Assembly: GCA_038373885.1 (NCBI GenBank)
Contig: JAWZYV010006126.1
Coordinates: 513,501-577,500, forward strand
Direction: 5' to 3'
DNA: 64,000 nucleotides
DNA from: Cheiracanthium punctorium
Lineage: Eukaryota > Arthropoda > Arachnida > Araneae > Cheiracanthiidae
In this document: positions 33,570 to 44,235 of the stretch, one piece after another
Layout: the number at the start of each line of letters is the position of its first letter
Numbering within the stretch: the first letter of the stretch is position 1
Position numbers and translations under genes: made by a program
Notes under the pieces: model-generated
What the model saw: the letters and a program-made list of their open reading frames with translations, nothing else
What the model was told of the DNA's origin: nothing
The model's database searches: none

Positions 33570-34825
33570 AATGTTATAAAATCACTAAAATTAATTAAAA
33601 ACATTGTAAAATGTACACTCAAAAAAAAAACGGATTAAAAAATGATTGTTTCGAGTGATATGAAATGCCCGCTCTTCCTCAGTTACAACAATGCCCGAAC
33701 ATGCTATAGTCTTCCTGCCTATAGGCGGGGGAGTTTTTTCGGCAACTGAAAAATGCGGACTTTTTGTATCACCCGAAATAGTTATTTTGCGGTGTCATTT
33801 TTATATGTGTTATTTTAAAACGTTTTTAAAATAATTTTACTTTAAAATACCCAATTTTTATATGTGTTTTTGCTATAAAATCACCGCTTCAAATGTTATT
33901 TACTTCATATCGCACTAATAATAATACGCATTTCAATTTAACTTGATGACGGCGCCGTTAGAAGTTTCTACAGCTGCTATGAAACAGCGCTTCCCTGCAT
34001 CCCATTAAAGCTTTTCCTCTTTTACACTCTCTCTCAATAACGCGTGGCTTTTAAGCATGATATATTTATTCCAATATAGCAGCTCTGGAAAAAAAAGTTA
34101 AATGGAAAACGTGCCAGAAAGCACGTCACTTCTCATGTAGATCATTACGCACTTTGCACGAAAAAAAAAAAAAAAAAAAAAAAAGGACTCATTTCTGGAG
34201 CTTCGTACAGTTAAGAATTTTGAAGGAATAATATATATATATTTTTTTTGAGACCTTTTTTCCCCAAGCTTGAGTAGCGTGTAGTGCAACTCCTCTTTTC
34301 TCTCTTGCACTACAGCATGTTAGTTGAGTTGAATTGAGTTGCATAAAATGGAGAAACTTGGGCATTATACAGGTTGAGTGGGGGAGTTATCAAAACTGAC
34401 ACACACTTGCAATGTGATATCGTTATCATAAACTTCTTTTTTTTTTTCACTCCGTAAATAAGTTTGATAGTTTAATGTAAAGGATTTTTTCGTCTTCATT
34501 GATGCGTTGGAAAGGAATTTTGTCGAATAACCATTAATACAGATTTTTTTTTTTAAAGAAAAGAAAAATTGTTCTTAATTTGAAAATAAATAAATAAATA
34601 ACAAAAATCTAAGAAAGATAAATTACGATTAGGAAAAAATCACCTTTCTTGCTTCTAACGTATGAATAATAATTGTACTCTCCAACAATAAACTGTACTC
34701 TCCAACAGAACACTTTTTTCTCTGAGCCATGTTTAGCGATGTATCGTTTTCAAACTTGGCGAGATTTTGGAAATAACCTCAAATAAGTTGTATATCGCTA
34801 AGAATTTAAGACCCTGTAAAACACT
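33570..34825. other. Gene-free stretch
   Basis: A run at about 34161-34184 and TATATATAT near 34234. A 70-codon minus frame (34098-34310) is mostly A-run-derived lysine/phenylalanine. Nothing else recognised. Confidence 0.5.
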
Positions 34826-34829
34826 TTAA

Positions 34830-35194
34830 CCCTTTCAGGCGCAACCCTTTCCCAATGCTGAAAAAAGGGCAGCCGTTGCCATCGCTCGACTTAACTACCA
34901 GCAAGAGGGCGGACGATCGAAACGTTCATCGCGTGCCATAGATCTAGAGACGCAGCTTTTGAGGCAGCTGGCTGTGGCGACACACCCAGCTGCGTCAAAA
35001 AAGGGTCTCTCGATGTTAAAAATAATCGTGACAATTTTTTTACGGGAAGTGAGATGCTAAAAAGTAATGTATTCTCGTGGAGCTATGTCTCCCGCAACTA
35101 TTTTTATAGAAATCAACTCTATTCTTCGTGACTCGCAACAGTCAAAACGTCAGAGTTTGGTGTTCTCAGAGCGGGAACACTGCGCGTTAAAGGG
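34830..35194 (-). mobile_element. piggyBac-like palindromic MITE, copy 5 (both ends, arm deletion)
   Basis: TTAA at 34826-34829 and TTGA at 35195-35198 flank CCCTTTCAGGCGCAACCC and GCGCGTTAAAGGG. It lies opposite to copy 6. One palindrome arm is complete; most of the other is deleted, so the sequence jumps from TCTCTCGAT to the A half (GTTAAAAATAATCGTGAC). 365 bp. Confidence 0.9.
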
Positions 35195-35204
35195 TTGAAC
35201 GTAT

Positions 35205-35420
35205 CTGCACTGCTTGAAATAAATGAATGTATTTAAGCTGCTGTAGACTGTAATGAACTGGAATTTTTTTGAGTGCTCTTGTAGAAGAACCATAAATGCC
35301 AGGTGCACATTTTTCGATGGAGCGCATCCTTTTGTAATCTACTTACATAATACGCTAACGTATGTGGTACCGAAATGGAAGATATTTATATGTTAGGAAC
35401 GGCAACAATTGGATGTAAAC
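35205..35420 (+). repeat. Family X fragment
   Basis: Contains GAGTGCTCTTGTAGAAGAAC, CATAAATG and CATTTTTCGATGGAG, as in the 1.5-kb copy. Confidence 0.6.
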
Positions 35421-35783
35421 ATTAGCGTAATAACAATAACACACCCGCAAAAATCCAAATTAAAAGTTAAAGGACGTGAAGCGAAGCAAGAATATTCGTT
35501 ACTGGTTACGTATGTCACGCAGTAGCTAGATTACAAAATGACAATGCATAAGCGAAAAAGCAAAATCTTTCGGATCTTTTCACAGCGCGTTTATTGCGCA
35601 TTAAAAAAAATGGCTTTGCAGTGGGCTGAAGCATGTTTTAGCCATTTCCTGTTTCTTTTATATTTTTGCAATCAAGGATACGTATTAAATAATGCAACCC
35701 GACTATAAAACACCAGGTTGCTAACTTTGGCACATTAATCTCGCAGCTGCTGCAATTAAAAAGTATTTCTGTAGGAATTTGTA

Positions 35784-35898
35784 AATACGGGTTAGGACCC
35801 CCTAGAAATAGACCCCTACGGAGGGCATAACACCAATAGGCCTAGATCCCTGATATCGATAATTGGCCTTAATCCTACAACACAACACAACACAAAAA
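35784..35898 (+). mobile_element. Short retroposon insert with 14-bp duplication
   Basis: TGTAGGAATTTGTA repeats exactly at 35770-35783 and 35899-35912. The 115-bp insert ends in ACAAC-type repeats plus AAAAA, as a LINE- or SINE-mobilised tail would. No Pol III boxes seen; perhaps a 5'-truncated LINE end. The paralogue at 48.8 kb has the site once. Confidence 0.8.
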
Positions 35899-35949
35899 TG
35901 TAGGAATTTGTACAAAACGTTATCACCCAATACAGTATTTTTATATTAA

Positions 35950-36460
35950 CCCTTCAACGCGCAGTGTTCCCGCTCTGGGAATACCAAACTCTGACGTTTT
36001 GACTGTTGCCAGTCACGAAGATTAGATTTGATTTCTATAAAAATAGTTGCAGGTGACAAGAGCTGCACGAGAATCCTTTACTTTTCAGCACGTCATTTCC
36101 CGTAAAAAAATGGTCACGATTATTTTTAACAGCAATGACATCTGCTGAAAAATGGAAGAATGCGAGAACAGCTGGATAGATTGCCCAATGCTGAAAAAAG
36201 GGCAGCCGTTGCCATCGCTCGACTCCACTACCAGCAAGATGGCGGACGATCGAAACGTTCATCGCGTGCCACAGATCTGGAGACCCCTTTTTTGATGTAG
36301 TTGGCTGTGCCCGGCACACCCATCTGCGTGAAAAAAGGGTCTCTCGATCTGTGGCACGCGACGAACGTTTCGATCGTCCGCCATCTTGCTGGTAGTGAAG
36401 TCGAGCGATGGCAACGGCTGCCCTTTTTTCAGCATTGGGAAAGGGTTGCGCCTCAAAGAT
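35950..36460 (+). mobile_element. piggyBac-like palindromic MITE, copy 6, full length
   Basis: Flanked by TTAA at 35946-35949 and 36461-36464. Starts CCCTTCAACGCGCAGTG and ends GCGCCTCAAAGAT. It has a unique A half of about 235 bp, then two arms of about 125 bp that are near-perfect reverse complements around a core at about 36310. The paralogous segment at 48.8 kb shows the unoccupied site. TTAA target and CCCTT ends point to piggyBac; no transposase is present. Confidence 0.9.
36186..36441. repeat. Giant palindrome, arms about 125 bp
   Basis: The left arm runs from CCAATGCTGAAAAAAGGGCA to GGCTGTGCC; the right arm is its reverse complement ending CCCTTTTTTCAGCATTGG, with a handful of mismatches. 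It could extrude as a cruciform, or fold to a long hairpin RNA if transcribed. Confidence 0.9.
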
Positions 36461-36715
36461 TTAATTTTATGAATGGTACCAATTATACCTTTTCCTACAT
36501 CTTGCAATGTCAGTACTTGGCTTTGCCTCCATCACCACCATCAGCTTTTATCGTGACACCCCAAATTTTTAGCAATCCTATCCTAAATAAATTTAATGAC
36601 AAATATTGCTAAAACAAAGAAACATGATTTTCGTTGAAATGACTCATAGTTTGGCCAAAACTGCACTGAGTATGTAAAACAATAAAGTATCGGGCGGCGA
36701 AGCTGGCGGCTATTT

Positions 36716-38520
36716 CTTAATAATACACATCCGTTTTGTTAGAAATAGATGAATATCTCTAAAATATACGCTTTGAACAATGACTGATAGTAGAGAAAGA
36801 CATAATGGAATTCCTTCGGGTAGTACTGTAAAAGAACTATACAAATTGACACCAACTGTAATTACGGTACTTGGTACAGAACATAGAAATTTAATATACA
36901 TAAGTGTCATAATAGAAGATTCATACCAACAAAGGCAACGAAACAAAACAACAATAGGCAACGAAATTGATGAGTCAAACAATAGAAAACGAAATATCCT
37001 GCTATTTTAACAAAAATTTTGTTAAAAACGAAAAACGTATTTGGTTGACATAGCGCTAACCAAATTTTGTTGAATCAACAAAATTTAGTAGAATTCAACA
37101 AAGCATCTTTTCCCGTGCGTTCCCTGATTTTTAAGCGATTTTTCGCTATTTCCAGCTCTATTTTATTTGTGAGAGTAAAAAAAGCTTATCATGGGCGTAC
37201 CAAAATTAGGTGTTGCAAGTGACATTAAAACCATACTGAAGTTACGGTCATGAGGCTTTGAAGGGAAAGTACGATTCCAATTCCGAAAGAACTACCACAG
37301 CCACATCATACACTTTTCTGCCTCGTAAATACCCAATTTAAGTATTTAATTCCTCTATGGCTCAGTAGAAGAAAATATTTATTTTAATCTGGTGAAATAT
37401 ATATGTCAAACAGTGTAATCTTAAAGAACTATTTAGAATCGTACAAATTGCGAATATGCGGTACATTTTGTGGCATAGTTTATTCGTACGCAATTTTTAA
37501 ATTATGACGTCATGTTACTGACTCCCGTACAAGAAACCAAGCTAGTTAACACAGTGAGTTTTCTAACGGTGTAACATTAAAACTCAAACGACGTTGAAAC
37601 ACATTTTTTTCTTTGATAGGGCCATTACGGAAGGACGTAATAGTACGTTAAAAATTGCCCTAAATTACATATGAAATCAAAGCACGACTTTATTCCTTCA
37701 TTTACAGCCATCGCAATACTAGAGTAGGGGGAATGAGATAAGTCAGCGGACAGTCTCCATGTGTTCAAATGTATATTTTATGCGTATATTAATTAATTAA
37801 TTAATTAATTCTGCAGTTACATATTTATATATTAATTTATATTTAATTTTATATAAATTTGCAAACTATTTGAAATTTATAATTTTACAAACCCTCACAC
37901 ACTTTTATCACAGGTGTAATACGGACAATGGTACATATTACACGATGGGCAGTGCTCCCTACTACACGACACTTAGAACAGCTCACAATCGCAAGAATCG
38001 CCATTTTAAGGAATCACAAAGAGAACTTTTTCTGCCTGAGAAAGAAGGTTGCTGTTCAAACTTATTTCGAACTCAAAACTAGTGATCGCGAATATTCATA
38101 AGTTAAAAATCCACCAATCTGTTATATCAAGTACCCAAAATTTCGATTTTTACCGGTTTTGTATTAAAATTTCCACTTCACGAACACAACATAATATACG
38201 CTGGTGAAAACATCAAAAACGTTTTCACACAATGCATACACGTCTCTCTCTACCGGCTAGAAGAAGAGTTACGACGCAGGTCCCTATTACACGGCTCGCC
38301 CACGTATATGTATAAACTTTTAAAAAGCTACAAGTGTCTCAAGCATGCCAAGACTGGAATATATAATGGTATTGCAGATAAATGAAGGAAAAAATAAATT
38401 TCATACAGCTTCCATTTTCCAGAGTTGAGGGGTAGTTGTGTAACGCATAAGTAATGAACCGGGAAAATCATACATCTCTTCTTGATTTACACCGAGAAAT
38501 GAAGCAGTCTTCTTTATTTT
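36716..38520. other. Gene-free stretch
   Basis: 36740-36860 is a family X fragment (AAAATATACGCTTTGAACAA). 37789-37812 is (TTAA)n/(ATTA)n. Other frames of 60-90 codons here, such as 36710-37010 and 37870-38082, show no motifs. Confidence 0.5.
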
Positions 38521-38722
38521 TTTTTTAATGTGTGTGTGTGTGTATTTATAAGGAGTTATTTGCATTTATGTGCGCACCATAAGAAAGCCAGTGTTTTTTC
38601 TTCTTTTTTAAAATCGTTTTAAATGTTGGAGCTTATTACGTATTGGAAGATACTTCGTAGTTTAAATCAAATTTAAGAGAACGATTTACTCATTAAGTAA
38701 ATTATCGTTTTTATGCTAATGA

Positions 38723-38776
38723 TACACACACACACGCACGCACGCACGCACGCGCGCGCGCGCGCGTGTGTGTGCG
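38723..38776. repeat. Strictly alternating purine-pyrimidine tract, 54 bp
   Basis: (CA)n passes into (CGCA)n, (CG)n and then (TG)n without breaking the alternation. Such tracts favour left-handed Z-DNA. Confidence 0.95.
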
Positions 38777-38869
38777 GCGAAAAGAAAGATCTCGAAATCG
38801 GAGGAATTTTGGGCTGCATCGTAACTGGGAAAGAAATTACAGGAGAAAAGTAGAAAAATGATGTCACAT

Positions 38870-39165
38870 CACATGTGACGTCACGTCAGCCTGGAAATAT
38901 ATGAAAAAAAGAGACACTCTCATTGCTACTGTGTGACGGACTGCGGATATTGAGAATAGAGCTATACGATTTGATATTGCCGTCTGAATAGTGTTATTCC
39001 TGTGTGTTATTTATGTTTTAATGGTCCGCTGTGGCATGTATTGAAAATGCTATATTTATAGTGAGATATATATAGCATTTTCAGTGCTTCGTTTCGTCGA
39101 ATAAAGTGTTATTTTCGTTTTTCGAGCTTGATGGACTATTTAACACACACTCCCTAGCAGATTTC
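38870..39165 (+). repeat. LTR-like segment, uncertain
   Basis: Starts near TGTGACGTCACGTC (a CRE-like site), has a hairpin TGAAAATGCTATAT/ATATATAGCATTTTCA at about 39037-39085, AATAAAG at about 39100 and ends near CCCTAGCA. The layout is like an LTR, but no certain duplication and no second copy. Confidence 0.25.
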
Positions 39166-39299
39166 GCAACGATATCAGGTCACAGCAAGTCATTCAAGTT
39201 GTCCAAGAAGAGAGCGAGAAAAAAAATTCGGAAGGTGTCCAAAAGGTGAAAAAATTTCCCACAAAAATGCTTGATTTATTGACATCCAATTTGCACAAA

Positions 39300-39362
39300 T
39301 GCAAAATTTAGGGGGGGGGGTGCCAAAGTCCCCCAGGCACTCCCCCTCCTGATTACGTCCCC
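39300..39362. mobile_element. Right-end fragment of a hAT-like MITE
   Basis: G- and C-runs followed by CTCCTGATTACGTCCCCG resemble the ends of the CAG-GGCG MITE group. No matching left end found. Confidence 0.35.
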
Positions 39363-40197
39363 GAGTCCAAGCCATTTTCACAACGTAGTGTATATTTTCT
39401 CAGCTCAGGCAATTCAAGAAAATTAGCATGTTTTCAATGTACAAACCATTCGCTTATCCACCTTTCAAAAGCAGACGATGAAGCACTCGCATGTATCTAA
39501 TTTTCGAAACAAGTGAATGGCCTTTACCTCACAAAAAAAAGACACTTTAGCATGAAACATTTATTTTCCTCCTCTTTCTGGTTTGTTAACCAAAGAACGT
39601 AAGAACGCTCCTTTTTCTCCCAACCATTGCATGAGAATGTGCCACGAAGCTTTTTGCTTTTCCAGAAAGAAGAAAAATGTTTGTTCTGGGAAAAAGTAAT
39701 TTGTGGCGTTGTACATAACGTGGGAGCATTCGAAAATCATTTCTTGTTCAATCCCGGTGGCATCCATCCATTTTCTCTCACTCTCTCTCATATACACACA
39801 CATATATATTTATATGTACGTGCGAAACAGTGAGTTCAGTCTTGGCAAGTTGGAACTTCTTTTTATAAAAAAATGGTGGAGGATTTGGCCATTTTTGTAA
39901 TGCAAGGTGTTACCATTAGTTAAAAATAAAATAGAAAAGATGATGGATGAGAATGAAAATCAGGGCTATTTTGATAAATTGAGCGGAGAATATTTTTCTT
40001 ACGCCTCCCTCCCCACTGGTCTTTTGTACCGATACAACAAAACATAAAGGAACTTATGAATCTGAATAAATTCTCTGCTTGAATTGTTAAATTTTAAATC
40101 CCACATAAAAAATTGCAGCTTTGCCCTGTAAGTGGCCCCTCATAATTACTTGATTATCTTACTCGTTGAACAATTATAAAACTCTTATACATAAATA
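39363..40197. other. Gene-free stretch
   Basis: Overlapping plus and minus frames of 63-80 codons at 39561-39900 are mutual shadows without motifs. ATATACACAC microsatellite near 39790. Confidence 0.5.
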
Positions 40198-40699
40198 CAG
40201 GGTGCCCAGTAGCCAAAAATTTGAAACTGCGATATTGGGATGTCATACTGGCGTAACATTTGGTGACGCAACACTACGTGGTTTACAATTATTTTACGAA
40301 ACGAGTTTGAATGAGTTTGAATAAATGCGAATTTTTATTTAGTGCTGTGACGCAGCCCTAGACAGACACGGAGTTGCAAGCAGTCTTCCGTAAAAGTTCG
40401 CTTCTTTGCAAGCAGTTTGCAGCAGTAAAATAGCTAATTTGACCATTGAACAGATCATTTTCATTTCCTGCTGAAATTTTGGCCATCACACTACGAACTA
40501 TTCGTTCAGTTTTGTACAACTTTGATCTTAGGCCTCGCCATATTGTTGCAAGTAATGGGAAGCACTTCGTAACTCTTGGGCATTAAATGATAATGAGCGT
40601 GTGTGTGTACTTATATTTGAAGTAAATATTTTTCTCTTATCTCTTCTCAAACACTTTTACTAAACAATTCAAATTTTGTGTTAATTACTGGGCACACTG
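40198..40699. mobile_element. MITE with CAGGGTGCCCAGTA ends
   Basis: Left CAGGGTGCCCAGTAG is mirrored by right TTACTGGGCACACTG. The left end follows TA. 502 bp, no coding frame. Superfamily unassigned; TA-flanked mariner-type is possible. Confidence 0.65.
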
Positions 40700-40806
40700 C
40701 ATATCACAATAAAAAACCCACTTAAAGATGGAATTTTACTAGAATTTATTATGATGGTATAAAAACTCTTTACACAGACGGAAAGACCGAGGGAGACTGA
40801 AGCAGC

Positions 40807-40985
40807 AAAATGTGGCGTATGAAAGGGCGGGTTTGGGGGTTCAACCCCTCCGCCCCCCTTGTCAAATTTTTTTTAAACAAAATGCTCATAAATTTTCAAT
40901 TTTTAGCTTAAATATTACGCATTTTAACACAAAGTTATGTCGATCCCCGCCCCCCCCCCTTGAAGGAAGTCTGCATACGCCACTG
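40807..40985. mobile_element. hAT-type MITE, GCGTA family, copy 4
   Basis: Ends TGTGGCGTATGAAAG and CTGCATACGCCACTG, with inward G- and C-runs. The left terminus is eroded and I cannot define a duplication. Confidence 0.65.
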
Positions 40986-41804
40986 AATAGGTGACAGTTT
41001 AAATTACAAGGATACATGGCGTGAAAATGCAGCCGTCCATAAGTTTATATCTTTCAGTAAGTCACAAGGCATTACGTACCTTTGACGTTAAAATCCACGC
41101 CTCCTTAGCCGTCAGTTAGTAATATATTCACATTCTAATGACAAATATTCCGAAGAAAGCATTTCCACCGACGATGAGGGTTGAGTGTGGCCAAAGTAAC
41201 CACTGCTAAAAATTAAAGTACAACTCGCAGAAACGAAATAACAAATAACTGAATTAGATGAGTGAAAATTTTCAGAAAGAAAGCTTCAGATTACCCTTAA
41301 AAATTCCCAAACTTTTAAAGAAACGCGAATAAAAATCCCAATTAATTTAAAAAACATCCCAAATATGCCCATTTAGAATACATTTATTGGAAATGCATCC
41401 TACTTTGTTATTTCTACTTTAAGTTTAACCGTGCATACTTGATTTCGATACCCCTAATATCTTGTACTGGCAAATATGAAAATTTATCGCTGACGTTAGA
41501 GCAATCACTGGAATTTAATTTAAATTGTCCTATTGGTACAATAAACTCATCGACACAGATTCGATGCTAATAACATGCATCTCGTAACGGTATGGTTATT
41601 TAATTCTGTACGGTTGTACTAAATAACTTTCATTCAGTTCAGAAACACCTGGTCGCTTAAGTTGTTAAAGGAAGCAACAGAGGTGATGGATAACGGTCGT
41701 TTACGGAAATCGTTCTCTATAAATACTTCATATTTTATAAAGAGTAGATGCAATTATATATCATGACAAAGGTACCAAACCTTTTCTCTCAGAATTGGTA
41801 TATA
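40986..41804. other. Gene-free stretch
   Basis: No motif-bearing frame or element end recognised. Confidence 0.5.
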
Positions 41805-41856
41805 GCACATATAAAAGAGCACGTAAGCAGGAGCTTACATGCTCTTTTGTATGTGC
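41805..41856. repeat. 24-bp stem, 4-nt loop hairpin
   Basis: GCACATATAAAAGAGCACGT then AAGC (41805-41828) pairs with 41833-41856 with two mismatches around loop AGGA. It could be a small RNA precursor or a relic of a fold-back element; it lies just outside the hAT element that starts at 41891. Confidence 0.8.
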
Positions 41857-41890
41857 TTAGAATTTATTATTATTTAAGGCTAGGTATCAC

Positions 41891-42774
41891 TAACGCGACC
41901 ATTTATTTTTTCCTTCAAAACGAGACATCTACTACTTTTTTGGCAATAGTGTATTTATTTTCTTCCTCAAAACGGGACATCTACTGTTTTTAAGGTAATA
42001 GTGTAGGGAGACTGAATTTACAGGTCTGGGTATCTTTTAGTTGTTAAGAAAACGCGCAAAAAAAAGCTTGTGTTAATGCTAATATCAGAATAAAATGAAA
42101 AAAAAATACTTTGCTAAATCACACATATACTATAAAAAATAGTGCAAGACGTACTTTTTTGGGTGGTACAAGGGGTAGGCCCTTCTTCGACTTCAAAAAC
42201 ACCATCCGGCACAAGGCAGGAAGGTAGGAAAGTGAGAAATGTAAACAAAAGGACATACAGAAAATAGGAAGTTGTCATTCGGAAGGCAAAAAATTTTCTT
42301 AGAAAACCAGAGTGAAAAGGGAAAATAAAGTGGAGATCGGCGGAGGGGAAGGAATAAGCAAAAGAGGAACGCGACTTTAAAAATAGAAATAAAAATTAAA
42401 TAAATTGAAATAGTTGACTAAAAAGAACATTAAAAGAACAAACTCAAAAACAATACATCCCCGGGCGTTTTCTTTGCGTCTCGAGAGGGGAGGGAGGGAG
42501 GTCAGGTTTTTCTTTCTTTCTTTTCTTTTTTTTTTTTTTTTTTCTTTTCTTTTTTTTTTTTTTTTCAGACATTGCCGTTGGATGATTTTAGATTTTTAGC
42601 GGCCTTTATTGAAATCGTTACCGTGGGTTGTTCTCTTTCTAAAAACGGGACATTGCAGGGGACATTTTCTGAAAACGGGACATTATGGTGTCCCAAAGCT
42701 GTGCTTGGGGACAACGGGACAAATCACCTAAAAACGGGACTGTCCCATTCGAAACGGGACGTATGGTCACCTTA
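41891..42774. mobile_element. hAT-type non-autonomous element, TAAGGTGACCAT ends
   Basis: Perfect 8-bp duplication GGTATCAC at 41883-41890 and 42775-42782. Ends TAACGCGACCAT and ATGGTCACCTTA. Both subterminal zones repeat AAAACGGGACAT motifs in opposite orientation, likely transposase-binding repeats. 884 bp, with T-rich tract 42528-42566. No transposase. Confidence 0.9.
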
Positions 42775-42949
42775 GGTATCACAAACACACATTTACGGGT
42801 GTAAAGCTTTCAAATCGATTCCAGTTTTTTGAACAGTAGACATTACTACGGGGATGCAAATATTGTCGCACATGAGAAAGAAATAAAATGCAAAATAGCT
42901 GCAATAGCATATATAATACATGTCATTATAAACCGCCAGTAAGTTAATC

Positions 42950-43127
42950 CTCTGAAGCGCAAGCATTTTCCCATCAGCATAGAAGACCAACCGGATAGAC
43001 TGCCAAATGCTGAAAAAGTGCAGCTGTTGCCATCCATCTATTTAACTACCAACAACATGGCGGTCGATCGAGCCGCTCATCTGGCGCCACAGAGTTAAAG
43101 AAGATTTTTGATACAGCTGGCTGCGCG
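42950..43127 (-). mobile_element. piggyBac-like palindromic MITE, copy 7, diverged fragment
   Basis: GTTAATCCTCTGAAGCGCAAG, AAATGCTGAAAAAGTGCAGC, ATGGCGGTCGATCG and CAGCTGGCTGCGC follow in family order. Much more diverged than the other copies, so probably an older insertion. Confidence 0.65.
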
Positions 43128-43685
43128 GCCGTTATGATTTGATTACGAATGTTAAAATTAATATTCTGGCAGCAAAATAATTCATATTTGTATCAACGAA
43201 AATTACACTCGAGATATTCTTTTCTTGTTCCTTTTAAAGTAATTTGATATACAGTTTCCATAGTAATATAGCCCACTGTTACCACTTAGTAGTCAATTCA
43301 AACACTTAGCGTTACTGAAAGTAAGAAACGTCTTAAAAATTATGCAACACATACGAAGTAAACAAAATGAAAAATACTTAGAATAATTTTAAAAATTCAC
43401 GAATTTAGAAAGTGGCAATAAGTTAAAATCCTATTTGTTTTATATTTATTTATTTTCATTTTTCGCGTGTAAGAATTCTAGAAATGAATGACACCAGTTT
43501 TATTGGAATGTTGAGTTCACAAATTACGTGGGAACAGTAAGTTAATTTACTATGGAAACCGCAATGTTGAAAATAGAATATGAAATACATCGAGTGAAAT
43601 TTTCATTGATACAAATGAGTTACTTAGCTGCTAGGAGATTGCTTTTACAGTAATTTGAACTGTAAATAAAAATTATTTAGCCTGA
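43128..43685. other. Gene-free stretch
   Basis: AT-rich; nothing recognised. Confidence 0.5.
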
Positions 43686-44235
43686 CTTTGCGACCACATA
43701 GCGGCTTTAAGATAAATGCTTGGCGATTTCTCACCAAATTTAAGAGAAATCACAAGATGGGTTCCGATTTAGTAACCTATTGTTGCCACCAGGCTTGTCG
43801 ATATATTGAGAAAAATAGACAAGTTAGCCAACTGTTCGTGAGATTTTTGGGCCCAAAAATTGAATAAGGCGTAGAATTTCAATGCATTGAATATAGATAG
43901 ACCTTAATATTGGAAGTATTTTGGGTGGTCCTCTCTGTAAACTACCCAGTCCATTGCAATCGAAAAAGAAGGGAATAACTAGATGTCGCAACAGTCCTAC
44001 ATATGAAATTTAACATTCTACAAATCTTTTTTTTTTGGGTTACACACGTCACCATAAAACTAGTTAAGATGGATACATGGTCGGTCAAAATAGATAGCTC
44101 ACACATGCATACATCCGCACATTCAGGTGCCACGCAGAAAAAAAGCAAATTGATGAATGGCCAAAATCCATTTTTTTCCGGCAAAAACGGAGTACCAATT
44201 TTTTTCGCAATCACAATACTTCCTTTACTTCGCTC
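43686..44235 (+). repeat. Family X fragment
   Basis: GCTTGGCGATTTCTCACCAAAT, GGTGGTCCTCTCTGTAAACT, AACTAGATGTCGCAACAGTC and CACAATACTTCCTTTACTTC parallel the 1.3-2.1 kb copy. The 80-90-codon frames on both strands here are incidental. Confidence 0.6.

Larger units (their letters stand above)
35560..36715 (+). repeat. Paralogous segment Z, copy 1, with two insertions
   Basis: 35610-35783, 35899-35945 and 36465-36715 align in order with 48545-49075 (TTTCCTGTTTCTTTTATATT, GGTTGCTAACTTTGGCACAT, CCTAAATAAATTTAATGA, AAAACAAAGAAACA). The 48-kb copy lacks both the 35784-35898 insert and the MITE at 35950-36460. Confidence 0.8.

Noticed and set aside
42414..42599. Frame ending in poly-phenylalanine
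   Set aside because: It is the poly(T) tract within the 884-bp hAT element.
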